DNA of 64,000 nucleotides. Source: Macrolepiota albuminosa. Lineage: Eukaryota; Basidiomycota; Agaricomycetes; Agaricales; Agaricaceae. How positions within the stretch are numbered: position 1 is the first letter of the stretch; each line of letters begins with the position of its first letter. The notes below the pieces were generated by a model. The model did not search any database. It saw nothing but the letters and a program-made list of their open reading frames with translations, and was not told the origin of the DNA. The stretch lies in contig JAMWFC010000032.1 of assembly GCA_027475525.1 (NCBI GenBank), forward strand, positions 620,001-684,000, in the 5' to 3' direction. Below, one piece after another: positions 11,601 through 23,959 of the stretch. A program made the position numbers and the translations under genes.

Positions 11601-12716
11601 GGGTATTCCTTTCTCACTCTCCGCCCTCACCCTTCCTGTTTTCGACCGTCCCCTCTTCCTCCACTGGCCCGTGCCTCTCTCCATCCTTCTCCAACATGTC
11701 TCTTCGTCTTCGTCGTTTTCTTGGTCCTCCTCTCTGGCCTGCTGTCGTTCGATCACTTTTCCCCTGTCTTCGTGAACGCCCCTGTCTTGGTCGAAAACTT
11801 CACGATCACTTCCAATCCATCCTTCGTGCCCAGTGGCACTCCTGGTTCGAGATTTTCGTCGGCATCCATTAAAATGTGTCGTTGGTTGACATTAATCATG
11901 TATCATACTATGTAAGGCGAGTCAATGTATATATAAAATGTCACGCATCATGATGGTCAATATGAAACAGCAATCTACCGCTTATTCCATGGCCGTACTA
12001 GCTATAACTATGTTCCATGGATCCACTGGGCGTCGGACCAATTTGTAATTCATCATTTAAACTTTGGGAAAAGAAATGAAGCTTCTCTGAATGCCCGAAT
12101 ACAAAGCGTCATCCACCTTGAAGATCATGGATGGCTACCACTGGGCCTTGAGAAGTTCTGAGCACATGGCGGTACGGAGCCTAAGAAAATTTCCCTTTGA
12201 CAACGCTTACTCTTACCTCCCTGGTACACGGAAAGCATGAGAGGTTATACATATCTGGAGGTATTTGTACATGATGTGAGTTGTAGAAGCCAAAAACCAC
12301 ATGGTTGTTGGATCTACACGGCTGGCCACCGGTCGTGTCACACACCCGTACAGCTTTCGGGCTTATCCTTCCTCCGCTGGAAACGTTCCTCCTCTTCTAC
12401 GATGATGGTGTCTAGTCTAGGTTGCAAATAACAAATATGCTCAGGAATACAAGAGCTGAGATTTCCGTCGGCCGGGATAGTCTTATGTACATAGTACAAT
12501 TGATGCAGACCAGAGTGATCGAGGTGTGTGGGCACGTAATGGAAGAGCTTTGTTCAATTTTTGAGATGGTTCCTAGATCCGGATTATTGTTCCGATCATA
12601 TCCCACATTCACAATTCTCTCCTGCCGGAAAAATTCATGTAGAAAAACAAGGTTGAACCACGCTCGCTTTTTCCTTTCTTCCTTATCGTCGGAGCATTGA
12701 GCACCGTGAGGCTACT

Positions 12717-15565
12717 ATGGCCAGATTCATTGACGCTCTTAACGATGGGGTAAGTTAAACCTTGGAAATCTACTCGGGTTATTTGTGCTTATCGCCTTCT
12801 ACAAGGTCGCTCATACTTTCGTGGGACGATATTTCAAATTAGAGGGCTCAGGGGCTACCAAAGAACGTGCTGGAGCGCGGTTCCTTGTACGTTGCCGTAT
12901 GTTTTCTCGTCTATGTCGACCACTGAACTCGATGGACCACTCATAGACGGAGATTCGTGCTGGTCTTACAACATGGGTATGTTCAGAAACTCTACGTCGG
13001 CGGAAACGTAATGACTATTGTACACTTCTACAGGCTGCCATGGCTTACATTGTGAAGTTCATTCTACCATCGTCCCCGCCTGTATCCACTCAAAGCACGA
13101 TAGATATCCGTCAACGCCTCTATCCTTTCCGATTCAGGCGGTACTTGTACCTGTACCGCTGAAGATCTATGCGTAACCGACACTGTCTACCAGGCTTGCT
13201 TGGCAGAAGTACGGGTGGATCTCATCACCACCACAGCCGCTGTTTCTGCGCTTGCTTCCTTTCTAATGGGTCTTCTCGCTAACCTTCCGGTTGGGCTCGC
13301 ACCGGGTCTGGGCCTTAATGCTTACGTATGTATCACTTGAGTTCTCTGACCTATTCAAGCTGATCTTTTGATAGTTCGCTTACTCAGTAGTGGGTTTCCA
13401 TGGTTCAGGGATCATCACCTATGGCGAGGCACTGGCTGCTGTATTTTTAGAAGGGTACACCATTGTTCATTGATGTGGTGTTCGAACAATATGTACTGAT
13501 ACCGCTGCAGATGGGTGTTCTTCATCTTGTCCTTACTTGGGCTTCGTCAATGGCTTGTTCGTATCATGCCCCAGTCTTTGGTGTTGGCTGTTGGCGCCGG
13601 AATTGGTCTATTCATTGCGTAAGTCGTTCACAGCATATTTCGAGAAACAAGCGGAGCTAAAGAGATTGGCAGTTTCATCGGATTGTGTGAGTGTGATACT
13701 CAGCATATGCTTTGAATATGATTGACGGCGGAGCTAAAGAGATTGGCAGTTTCATCGGATTGTGTGAGTGTGATACTCAGCATATGCTTTGAATATGATT
13801 GACGCTGCTTTAGCTCCCAGTGGTCTTATGTCATTGGAGGTAATAATCCACACTCGTAGGGCTCGGTGGATGTTTACCAAAGGTGTGTATACCGCTACAT
13901 TTATGTTTCAGCTACTTAGTCATTTATAGACTGGATTAGCCCTGACATGCCGAACTACTGTGCTGGTGGTGTTCTCCGTAGCCCCACGATGTGGCTTGGG
14001 ATCTTTTTGGGAGGGTATGTTCGTTTATCTGAATTATTTATAGCTGGTAGCTGACAGGGTTGTCGTAGTATCCTCACCACCCTCCTGATGCTTTATCGTG
14101 TTCGTGGTGCTATCCTCATCGGAATTTTTATTGTGTCAATTGTTTCATGGCCGCGTCCGACACCTGTCACCTTCTTCCCTCATACCGAGGCTGGCGATGC
14201 CCTCTTTGATTTCTTCAAGAAGGTCGTCACTTTCCATCCTATTAATAAGATCGGCCACGCGATTGACGTGAGTCTAATCACCTTCCTCGCTGGGGAATCA
14301 GAATTCATCTAACAACTTTTGGGTTAGTTTAACTATAGAAACGGCAAAGTGTGGTATGCACTCATCACCTTCTTGTATGTCGATATTCTTGGTACGTTCA
14401 TATATATACTGCCGAAGTTGGAAGCTACTAAGATTCTTGAATGCAGATACTACGGGGTAAGGATCAATCTTTACTTCATTAACGCCATCCTAACTAGCAT
14501 GTAGTACACTTTACTCCATGGCGAAGTTTGCTGGCCTACGTGACCCCGTCACGATGGACTTCGAGAACTCAACAATTGCTTACTGCGTTGATGCATTCTC
14601 GATCAGTATGGGTGCACTCATGGGCACCAGCCCCGTCACATCATTCGTTGAGAGTGCTACCGGTATCTCAGAAGGTGGCAAGACAGGTCTCACAGCCATG
14701 ACAACTGGTCTCGCCTTCTTCGTTTCTGTTTTCTTCGCACCGATCTTCTCGTCCATTCCTGGATGGGCAACGGGTGGTGCACTTGTTATTGTTGGATCTC
14801 TTATGATTCGAAAGTGAGTATCTTCTCGTCCATTCCTGGATGGGCAACGGGTGGTGCACTTGTTATTGTTGGATCTCTTATGATTCGAAAGTGAGTCTGA
14901 GTAAGTCGAGCGTCAGAATATGGGATACTAAGTGTGATTAGTGTCAAGGAGATCAACTGGAATTACATCGGAGATGCTGTGCCTGCTTTTCTCACTCTTG
15001 TCATTATCCCTCTGATAGTGTCAAGGAGATCAACTGGAATTACATCGGAGATGCTGTGCCTGCTTTTCTCACTCTTGTCATTATCCCTCTGAGTTACAAG
15101 TGCGTGCTCTTACAATCTTCACTTGATCTTATATCTGATTACTCTGGATCCATAGCATCGCTTACGGTGTCATTGCCGGCATCCTCTCCTATCTGCTCAT
15201 TAATGGGATTCCTTGGATACTGCGATCCATAGCATCGCTTACGGTGTCATTGCCGGCATCCTCTCCTATCTGCTCATTAATGGGATTCCTTGGATACTGC
15301 GCAAAGTCACCAATGACCGCATCATCCCGCCTAACTACTATGAGGAGTCAGAAGAATGGATTATTCCTCCAGGAAGGATCTACCCTGGCTGGGTGTACGT
15401 CCCTTTTCAATGCCTTCCCCCACCTGATCGACAACTCTGATTCCTTTCAACAGCGACTTCCTCCTTCGTCGGAAGCGCTCTGATGCAGACTCCGCTTACG
15501 AGGCTGACAGGACTCAGTCCGATGTCACCACTGAGGGCGAGATAGAGAAACGAGCCTCAATATGA
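12717..15565 (+). CDS. purine permease of the AzgA family (adenine/guanine/hypoxanthine transporter)
   Basis: Starts at ATG 12717 ([11 protein letters not shown]) and runs through many short introns to the stop at 15563-15565. Diagnostic pieces are '[20 protein letters not shown]', '[16 protein letters not shown]', '[14 protein letters not shown]', '[15 protein letters not shown]', '[13 protein letters not shown]' and '[18 protein letters not shown]'. This is the nucleobase/ascorbate-type fold of fungal AzgA: about 12-14 membrane segments in the plasma membrane, proton-coupled uptake of purines. The last intron (15395-15453, donor GTACGT) leads to a charged cytoplasmic tail. Five 77-bp duplications fall inside the gene or at its stop. 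Collapsing those at 14939 and 15147 keeps the frame intact, so the gene is probably functional. A 14-nt micro-exon at 13673-13686 lies inside one duplication. Confidence 0.9.
13651..13804. repeat. exact 77-bp tandem duplication, block 9
   Basis: Copy 2 starts at 13728. Contains a whole 14-nt micro-exon of the AzgA-type gene plus flanking intron, so the micro-exon appears twice. Confidence 0.95.
14743..14896. repeat. exact 77-bp tandem duplication, block 10
   Basis: Copy 2 starts at 14820. Repeats the end of an AzgA exon and its splice donor. Confidence 0.95.
14939..15092. repeat. exact 77-bp tandem duplication, block 11
   Basis: Copy 2 starts at 15016. Repeats an AzgA exon; collapsing to one copy gives an uninterrupted frame. 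Confidence 0.95.
15147..15301. repeat. exact 77-bp-period tandem duplication, block 12
   Basis: Copy 2 starts at 15224. Repeats an AzgA splice acceptor and exon; collapsing keeps the frame. Confidence 0.95.
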
Positions 15566-15655
15566 AAGAAAAATCTATGGCTGACAGGACTCAGTCCGAT
15601 GTCACCACTGAGGGCGAGATAGAGAAACGAGCCTCAATATGAAAGAAAAATCTAT
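15502..15655. repeat. exact 77-bp tandem duplication, block 13
   Basis: Copy 2 starts at 15579. Repeats the C-terminal codons and stop of the AzgA-type gene; copy 2 falls after the first stop. Confidence 0.95.
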
Positions 15656-16445
15656 CGAGTTTGTTTAAATCTCGTCGCACGCCCGCATGGCTATCCCTTC
15701 GTTTCACTGCTAGGAAATTTATTTGTTTTATTCCGTACGATTGTGGTTGACTGGTCTACCTATGTTATAAATTATATACCCTTAGATCTAGTGCAGACGT
15801 TCCATACTGTTCTCTCAGCGTGTTACCAACTAGCAGTGCTCTGACAGATTTGGTTGATTTTGTCTGGATTTGTATGAACAAGTTACATGACACTTACTCA
15901 GAAACTGAGTTGGATTTCAACTACTAGTTCTCAACGACTTCCGCACAAACTTGAACACAGCAATTGTTTAAAGCTCATATGTTTCTTGGCCTCTGTTTTG
16001 TAACACTGTCTTGTGAATGCAGATTTTGTTCACCAAGTAGTCAAAAGTTTTGAGGGCATGATCGCTGTGGATCCTAAACAATGGCTTGACAAGAACAATC
16101 ATTTGTTCACCAAGTAGTCAAAAGTTTTGAGGGCATGATCGCTGTGGATCCTAAACAATGGCTTGACAAGAACAATCACCCTTCACATCTCTTTCGCCAT
16201 CCTCAATCTTCACTTTCCTGAACGTTACGGTAGCCTTGGAGGAGGCGGCCTGAGTAGTGTATGTAACGTCTGCTGATAATACCGTTCAGGATCTGGTCTG
16301 ACCTTGGAGAACATAGGCTTTTACGACTTGTACCACGCTAGCGCCCCGCATTTCGGAATGACTCTGGAATGTTTATTATCCAAGCAGAAGTGTCCGGAGC
16401 CTGCATTTATTCTACGTGCGAACCGCATTTCGGAATGACTCTGGA
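15566..16445. other. intergenic between permease and F-box genes
   Basis: No coding signal recognised; contains the duplications at 16025 and 16346. Confidence 0.45.
16025..16178. repeat. exact 77-bp tandem duplication, block 14
   Basis: Copy 2 starts at 16102. Intergenic. Confidence 0.95.
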
Positions 16446-16499
16446 ATGTTTATTATCCAAGCAGAAGTGTCCGGAGCCTGCATTTATTCTACGTGCGAA
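16346..16499. repeat. exact 77-bp tandem duplication, block 15
   Basis: Copy 2 starts at 16423. Covers the 5' end of the F-box gene and makes its start ambiguous. Confidence 0.95.
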
Positions 16500-17882
16500 G
16501 CTGGCGCATCCCAGGCTTCCCGCTCAGCACTCCCCATCGAGGTCTTAGACAGCATATTCCGATTCCTTTCGAAGTCAGAGCTATTGCCTGTATTGAGTGC
16601 TAATCGGGTGTTCAACAACGTTGCCACTAGGGTACTCTATCACACCATTGAAGAGCTGGAGCCTTTGACATCTATCGTTGTGCTTCGGAAGCTCGACCGT
16701 GAACCCCGATTACAACCGCTAGTGCGGAAACTTGAAATCAATTGGGCATCGTCGACTACAATCGAACCTACACGCAATCTTTACTCTCTACTACATCGTG
16801 TGTTGACGAAGCTCAAAGGACTGACGGCGCTGTCGGTAGAGTTGCCGCGACCAGGAAGCCATATATGGATTCTCAGCGGTTGTTCCTTCACCCTGCGTCA
16901 CTTTTCTACCTCTATGCCCTGCGACGCGCGTCTAGCACAATACTTGGATTCCCAACCATCCTTGACGGACCTCTCGTTGCGTGGACACCACAATGGTACC
17001 GACATCATGCCATCGCTACTCGGTCTCTTTTCCGGAGCAGAGGCGGTGGACAATAGCTTTACGTTACTACCCACGTCGCTTCCAAAGCTCACGTCCCTCC
17101 GCGCTGTCCACGGCGGTCCAAGTGTCATTGCCTCTGTGGTGAAAGGTCGCCCTATTCAAGCGGCTTCAATCGCTCTTTTCCCTTCGACATCGTCAGAATC
17201 TTTAAGATCCTTGTCCTTATCTTCAGCTCCATTACGGCGGCTCAGCATAATGAGTTTTGATTCCACGGTACAAGATTATCTTGTGACTGAGCTTGCGATG
17301 CGCTTTCCTCATTTAGAGGCACTTCATGTAGTTATATTATTATCCGAGTTTACAGATGCAAGTGTGCATTCATATCATCATCCATCGGAACACTAATCTA
17401 TGTTCAGGAGTCACTGCGAAAGCTAGGACCCTCATTCGCCCCCTTTAAATCATTACAGGTATGTGGACACTAATCTATGTTCAGGAGTCACTGCGAAAGC
17501 TAGGACCCTCATTCGCCCCCTTTAAATCATTACAGGTATGTGGCGGAACTGCCCTGTCTCAGCACCCATTTGACAGTGATAATTTAGTATATCACATTCA
17601 TGGCTGCGACAGATCGTGTTGCCTCATCAAACGAAGAAAAAGCCATCGCTAAAATTTGGCACCGATGGTGCCCAACGCTTAAGCGACAGATCGTGTTGCC
17701 TCATCAAACGAAGAAAAAGCCATCGCTAAAATTTGGCACCGATGGTGCCCAACGCTTAAACCATAATACTCCCTAGAGGCCAAGTATGGTTCTCGGAAGG
17801 ACCAGAGGGACAGTTGGAATGGAGCTCTCTAGATAGGACGATTGAACCTATACTCAATATGTTCGCTCAGACTTGTCCATAA
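16446..17882 (+). CDS. F-box domain protein with leucine-rich C-terminal region
   Basis: The F-box reads 'LPIEVLDSIFRFLSKSELL', followed by irregular leucine-rich segments such as 'YLDSQPSLTDLSLRG' and 'MRFPHLEALHVV'. F-box proteins link substrates to the SCF ubiquitin ligase; basidiomycetes have many, mostly of unknown target. The first in-frame ATG is 16446. After two introns the C-terminus continues with 'EEKAIAKIWHRWCPTL' and 'TIILPRGQVWFSEGPEG' to the stop at 17880-17882. Between these two phrases the frame is one base short, exactly at the end of the 77-bp copy at 17759, so I treat it as an assembly fault and not a pseudogene. The intron before 'ESLRKLGPSF' is only roughly placed. Confidence 0.7.
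17390..17543. repeat. exact 77-bp tandem duplication, block 16
   Basis: Copy 2 starts at 17467. Repeats a short exon with both splice sites in the F-box gene. Confidence 0.95.
17606..17759. repeat. exact 77-bp tandem duplication, block 17
   Basis: Copy 2 starts at 17683. In the F-box gene; one base appears to be missing directly after copy 2. Confidence 0.95.
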
Positions 17883-18619
17883 CCCCAGCTGAAATGACAG
17901 ATTAGGTGCTGAGATGATTCGTCTATGTTAACAATGTGTTTTGTTCGTCCTGGACATATGAACGCCTGGCTTCTCTTGCGCTCGTGATAAAGACAAAGGA
18001 GTCCTGTGATGTGTGTTTTGTTCGTCCTGGACATATGAACGCCTGGCTTCTCTTGCGCTCGTGATAAAGACAAAGGAGTCCTGTGATGGGCTGTCTTGTA
18101 TGCTGGCATGATTGTGTTTTCAGGAGGACCCGGTCGCAACCCTCAAAGTAAGGATCAAGGCAGACTTTTTCTTGCGTTTGAAGCATTTACGTACAACTGG
18201 CAACACTCCTGAAGTCCGCCGAAATGCACAGTCGTGATTCATGAGAGTTTAGTGTGGCAGTCGATTTTCATCTATTAGTGTTATTGCGCGGCTCGCTCTA
18301 ACTATGTGCAGCTGTATATGGATCAACTAATGACGAATGGTTAAACCATTCAATCATGGATGGATGGATCCTTTCATGATTACTGGTTGTAATATTTCAA
18401 GCTGAATGAACTCTAGACTACGAGGAGGGAGAAATCACGGATCGACATCATTTGTTGATGAAGCACGCCGATATTGTCTCGAGTTTGATATCTTCCCTGA
18501 GAAAAGTCCCAGTGTTGTCATACCGGCTCCCTGTGAGAAGCAGCCAATAATGATCCATTCACCTACCCACTGATAACTACTCCATATCATGTGGCCTCAT
18601 TTTGGGGATATCCATACGG
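17883..18619. other. intergenic before the assembly gap
   Basis: No gene seen. The repeated peptides in the minus-strand open frames come from the duplication at 17935-18088. Confidence 0.45.
17935..18088. repeat. exact 77-bp tandem duplication, block 18
   Basis: Copy 2 starts at 18012. Intergenic. Confidence 0.95.
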
Positions 18620-19381
18620 NNNNNNNNNNNNNNNNNNNNNNNNNNNNNNNNNNNNNNNNNNNNNNNNNNNNNNNNNNNNNNNNNNNNNNNNNNNNNNNNN
18701 NNNNNNNNNNNNNNNNNNNNNNNNNNNNNNNNNNNNNNNNNNNNNNNNNNNNNNNNNNNNNNNNNNNNNNNNNNNNNNNNNNNNNNNNNNNNNNNNNNNN
18801 NNNNNNNNNNNNNNNNNNNNNNNNNNNNNNNNNNNNNNNNNNNNNNNNNNNNNNNNNNNNNNNNNNNNNNNNNNNNNNNNNNNNNNNNNNNNNNNNNNNN
18901 NNNNNNNNNNNNNNNNNNNNNNNNNNNNNNNNNNNNNNNNNNNNNNNNNNNNNNNNNNNNNNNNNNNNNNNNNNNNNNNNNNNNNNNNNNNNNNNNNNNN
19001 NNNNNNNNNNNNNNNNNNNNNNNNNNNNNNNNNNNNNNNNNNNNNNNNNNNNNNNNNNNNNNNNNNNNNNNNNNNNNNNNNNNNNNNNNNNNNNNNNNNN
19101 NNNNNNNNNNNNNNNNNNNNNNNNNNNNNNNNNNNNNNNNNNNNNNNNNNNNNNNNNNNNNNNNNNNNNNNNNNNNNNNNNNNNNNNNNNNNNNNNNNNN
19201 NNNNNNNNNNNNNNNNNNNNNNNNNNNNNNNNNNNNNNNNNNNNNNNNNNNNNNNNNNNNNNNNNNNNNNNNNNNNNNNNNNNNNNNNNNNNNNNNNNNN
19301 NNNNNNNNNNNNNNNNNNNNNNNNNNNNNNNNNNNNNNNNNNNNNNNNNNNNNNNNNNNNNNNNNNNNNNNNNNNNNNNNN
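18620..19381. other. assembly gap (762 Ns)
   Basis: Run of undetermined bases. Open frames running through it on both strands are artefacts. It shows that the sequence was scaffolded. Confidence 0.99.
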
Positions 19382-21505
19382 TCTCGAGTGGTAGTTCCAA
19401 CTACCATCTTGATCTATCTGATAATGTTCCAAGTCCTCACCCGACGCATGAAGGACCTCGACCATTTACAATCTCATCCTGGCACTTGAGATCATCTCTA
19501 TCCAAGTATGTCCTCACCCGACGCATGAAGGACCTCGACCATTTACAATCTCATCCTGGCACTTGAGATCATCTCTATCCAAGTATTGGAAGGTCGGCAA
19601 GGGATGACGAGCTGGACGAATTCGTTCTACCTACGACACAAGGTGCCCTGTCCACCGAAAGTGGAAGAATTCCAAATTTCCGAACTCCTCCCTACCAAGT
19701 ATGGCGTGTAACCTTGACATTAATCTTCGCCTTCTTGGAAGGACAATCCGCAGCCAACCACACTTAATCATGTTGAGTTAAATACCCAAGTTCCCCTCGC
19801 CATCGAGAGGCAGCTACATCGATCTTCATTTTTGATGATGTCCAGGCTTTTTCAATCGACGTTCGCATCCAGATCTTGACCTCGAGGCTATTTCCAGCAT
19901 GAAGTCAGCTCGCGACGGTCAAAATTTTAACATATCTAACAACTAGACCTGCCCTTTATTCAAACTTTGGCATACAGATAATACTTGAATCCATTAAACA
20001 ATGTGAAATCAATTTCATTATCGCTGCTCATAAACTCATTCCCATGCACGCGAATCTGAAATACTAAGCTCGTACGCCACCTTTCGATGACAGTGTTTAC
20101 CTGTTTGCACCCTGATACCAAAACTACATATTTTATCGTTTCCTTCGCCATTACCTCTTCATTGATGTATCTACGATACTCTTCGCTCTTTTTCTTACCC
20201 GCATATCATGAGCCTGAACCATACCATGAATACCTCTGCGTTTTTTCCATATGCCTTTTTCAAAGAGCGAGAAGATATTGAAGGAAGCAAATTATGTTGA
20301 AAGAGCGTTCTCATGGACTACCGATAAAGATAAAATGTCGACCTCCTTCTTGACTCCGCTGCTCCATCGTGGTCTAGATTGAATCAAGTATTGATAGATT
20401 CTTACATGGGACGCTTTACGGACATTCGACAAACACGATAATTATTGTTCACAGCAGCACATCGAGAAATTCTCGGAGACAATGACTATGCATTATCGTG
20501 ACAACAATCAGTCTATATCTTCGAACTACCTCTCTTAGGACCTCGTCGCTGGCTTCGGTGTATGATGAAAACATTTTACTTGTGTAATCGATGCCAAGTT
20601 CTTGTCTATCTGTTCAGCTAAAGCTACAGTTACTAGGAGACCTCAAGTGGACCCGCTTGGCGAAAATGCAAGCGACCAGGACGATAGGGAGATGACTGGT
20701 CAAACAATACACGTTGCCATCATTGAAGGCTTTACTACATCGATTTATCTCTCACTACATCAGTCCATAAAGCAACAATCTATAAAGAAGCCACGACAAA
20801 GTCACGATTAAAATTTAGTCGGGCATTGATTTTTCCCCGTTGTGTCAGTCCCATCATCTCGTTACAAAAAATCCGGGGTTTGCATGCTACATCGCGCAGA
20901 ACACTTACCTTTCTTGATATTCGCGATAGACAGGACGACGGCCTCGGTTACAGTAAATCAGTCCATTCATAATTATCCTTATATCACTGTGTTCAGCGTC
21001 CCAAATTAAAAGATAAGGATGAATCAGTTTCTGGGGCTGCCTGGCACGCGCAGTACAGAAGCGACATTTACATTGACAGGCATGAAGCAAAAATTGGGCT
21101 GTGAAGAGGAACGGAAAAAGCTTCAACCGAAAGGAAGGATTTAGCAAAAAGAGGCGTTAAGTCCGGCGTGTTCTAGGTTGTGTTTGGGCTCCTTTGTTAT
21201 CAAAGATTGAAAGTTGAAATTGAAACGTTGGAGCGCTGAGCACTGAAGCTTGAAGCTTGAAGCTCTGTAGTCCGTGCATTGCCATCAGAGTATGCAAAGG
21301 AAATCATTTCCCCGCCAAAATTGATTAAGCGCAATAGTAACATCCAGCAACGGCGTCGCGAATGCCTGTACCAAAACAAGAATAGAACGTGAACATCTGA
21401 AAATTGCAACGAAGTTTTTTTTTCCAGCCAGCAACTTAATCCAAGTCACGCGAACATTCGGCAAACTGTCGTGACTCGGAACTCAGTATTCTGTAGAAAT
21501 ACGAC
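19382..21505. other. 2.1 kb without a recognised gene
   Basis: A plus-strand open stretch ending near 19769 contains acidic, coding-like sequence ('DDELDEFVLPTTQGALSTES') and could be the 3' end of a gene lying in the gap, but no family is recognised. The rest is AT-rich with short overlapping frames. Confidence 0.4.
19433..19586. repeat. exact 77-bp tandem duplication, block 19
   Basis: Copy 2 starts at 19510. Just after the N gap. Confidence 0.95.
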
Positions 21506-22524
21506 ATGGATTGGGACGAGGAGTACGACCTGCTGGCTGCCGGACGTTCGTTTATTGATCGCGCCCGGAATGCCCCTGATGACGAAGATACAGTTATTGA
21601 GCCTCCTTCAAGACCCGATGACGCATCAACATTCACAGCGGGGGATGAGACCCCTTTACAACAACTAATACGGCATTGGATAGATGAGAGGAACTGTCCG
21701 GATATTCTGCCTGCTCAAGAAGAGCTTCTGGTGAATATTCTTGATCATATACGACGACAGGTGGGATACAATTCAATCGTTTTGATCACCATATTGATCT
21801 CGGCCGCTGGACAGTCGCAAACGGTGCAGCTATTACGAGAGGATTCATCGACATCGGAGGACGAGCATATCAGGATTATGCTTGCTCAGACTGAGATGGA
21901 ACGGGTGAAATTCATTGTGCGATCATATGTGCGCACTCGACATTTCAAGGTAAGTGTTGCTGTGCCAACATTTCGAGGAGTATCTCTCAAGCAATGCTCA
22001 GGGTATATTTTAGATCGACAGATACGCACGATTCATCACAACAAACGCTGAAGTGCAAACACGTTTGACAACCGGTGAATTGGACCATGCAAGACGGTAA
22101 CTGCCTTCCCAAATTGACACTCCGGGTTTGACGATGTTAACATACAGGTATGCAAATATACTCGACCGGCACTTGTATAAGTGTGTATTACAGAGTTTAC
22201 CCCAGTCCCAGGCCCACCTGGACGATTCAATTGCTTTCGTCCCCAGTATGAGTGCGCATCCGCGTTGTTTCTTATCTTCCTTTCTCTAACACTTGCCTTC
22301 CAGTTACGCAACCCGACAAAACGCGACCCGTTTTTGTACATGCGCTACAAGATTGCCCGCCGATCCATCTACCAGAGTATGTTTCGATAACTTCATAGAT
22401 TGTATAAATATCTAATATTATTGTCAGCGGATCAGCTCTAGAGATGCGTAAAAACCACATTTCGTTAGTGCCATACTACGTCGTTGAGCAGCTTGTTGCT
22501 CGAGGAGAGGTCGAACTCGTATAA
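21506..22524 (+). CDS. SLD5: GINS complex subunit Sld5
   Basis: ATG at 21506 (MDWDEEYDLLAAG). Exon 1 contains 'TPLQQLIRHWIDERNCPDI' and 'LPAQEELLVNILDHI'. After a short intron comes 'IMLAQTEMERVKFIVRSYVR', then 'RTRHFKIDRYA', and the C-terminal B-domain ends in 'LVPYYVVEQLVARGEVELV'. This is the Sld5 signature: an alpha-helical A-domain, then a small beta B-domain. GINS (Sld5-Psf1-Psf2-Psf3) joins Cdc45 and Mcm2-7 in the CMG helicase at nuclear replication forks. Length is about 230-240 residues after splicing, normal for the family. It converges on the NC2-alpha gene, the two stops being 104 bp apart, so their 3' UTRs probably overlap. Confidence 0.85.
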
Positions 22525-22628
22525 CTCAAGTTCCACGGATACAATTATGCCTGGATAGTGCCTTTCAATATGATTACAATACTATAATACTACAGAGGCT
22601 ACGGCACCTGAGGCCTGAGCAGCGTCCC

Positions 22629-23383
22629 TCAGGAACGTTCATCATAACCATCGTCATCGCTGCTCGGACTTCGAGGTCGATAGTTCGACACGACTTGCCG
22701 ACTTCGTTTACCATCCTTTTGTTCTTGTTTCGGTTCAGCGTCCCATTCCATAGTTTGACCTTCATCATCACCCTTCTTCTTTCGTCGCTTTTTCGACGGT
22801 TCTTCCTCTCCATTACCAGCTTTCTTCCCTTTCCCTCTCTTCTTCTTCGCAGCCGCTTCCGCGTTCTCGCTTTGCAGGTCAATGGTTCCACCTGCAGATG
22901 GATCTGGCACGGCTTCTACAATCTCTTTGAGAAAATCAAGCATTTCCGTCGTTTCAACTGCATGTTTTCTGTATCAACAAATCAACAATTAAGCATCATA
23001 TAAGATTACACAAGTGCGCACAAATGATACGCCTCAACTTTCTTGGAACCCCTCTCCATGGTGACTTTGCTGGATTGCTCGATTATTAGGCCAAGGAATA
23101 GTTCCAGAGCTTTCGCTGTGGTGAAAAGACAAAATGTCAGCACCAGCACGAATAAAAAAAAAAGTTTAAAGCATATACAAATGACGATAGGAGTAGCTTG
23201 TGCAACCTTTCCGACCTCCTCATCCTTCTGCATAATCTTCTTGATACGTGCCTTGAAGTACGACAGAAAACCTGCATTCACACGAGTTACTCTCAAAGGT
23301 ATGAATGTCGTACCACGGGGAATTTCGTCTGTTTGTTTTTGTTCTTCATCTTCGTACGGTTTATGGTCAGTAATTGATACCAA
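22629..23383 (-). CDS. BUR6: NC2 transcription regulator complex, alpha subunit (DRAP1/Bur6)
   Basis: The histone-fold core is unmistakable: 'ARIKKIMQKDEEVGKVAQAT', 'AKALELFLGLIIEQSSKVTM', 'RGSKKVEAYHLKHAVETTEM' and 'LDFLKEIVEAVPDPSAGG'. NC2-alpha pairs with NC2-beta (Dr1); the dimer clamps TBP on promoters and blocks TFIIA and TFIIB. Two introns interrupt the core (one after 'TPIVI', one in 'YHL|KHAV'). The tail has Lys/Arg-rich runs resembling a nuclear localisation signal and ends at 22629. The open frame reaches 23383 but has no ATG there; the family usually begins 'M..DYKPYEDEEQ', and a matching 'DHKPYEDEEQ' is present. The start is therefore probably in a tiny upstream exon I could not place. 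Confidence 0.82.
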
Positions 23384-23959
23384 GAGTGCAGTCCAAGTTG
23401 AGAGAAAGAATGGGGTTCATCATGACAGCTTGATGCACGTGATATCATGATTTCGAACGTTTGAATCCAGAAACGTTGAAAGAAAGAAACACTGTGCACA
23501 AGCATGAAGGATCATCAAAGGCAAGCATAGAGCTGGAGTAATGTGCATTCACATGAACACTATCAACGGCTGCTTGGAAATCCCAGATACTTTTCGGTCA
23601 TTTCTCCACATATCTACCTATTAGTAAAAATATGTGCCTCCGTCATAAGATTGTGGTGTGTTCTCCTCTTTACAGCGAAATAAAGGCATTTAATACCTCC
23701 AGCTTCTGTGCCCGTGATCGTCCTGATTTTGCGGGCAGATTCTAGAGTCCCGATAGTTGTAAATACATACACAGGGCACTCAAAAAATGTTCATCAGTTC
23801 GTGGTGGTTGATGGAATAATATACTCGGTTAGAAAATGACGCAGTACTAGTATAGTGTGAGAAGTATTGTAACAACGTGGGTTTGGTCAGGCTGGTGGTG
23901 CAAGCCGACGTTGCCTTCGATATGATTAGATAGATTGAATCAAGACAAAACTGTTAATC
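23384..23959. other. intergenic between NC2-alpha and SLATT gene
   Basis: Probably 5' leader of the NC2-alpha gene and 3' flank of the SLATT gene; no independent gene seen. Confidence 0.4.

Larger units (their letters stand above)
9601..12716. other. 3.1 kb without a recognised gene
   Basis: Open frames here (up to about 128 codons) overlap each other on both strands and show no recognisable motif or consistent splicing. The region holds two 77-bp duplications and a GT/GA microsatellite near 11573-11600 followed by a pyrimidine-rich stretch. Confidence 0.45.

Noticed and set aside
18577..19566. Long open frames across 18.6-19.5 kb on both strands
   Set aside because: They run through 762 undetermined bases; only the N gap keeps them open.
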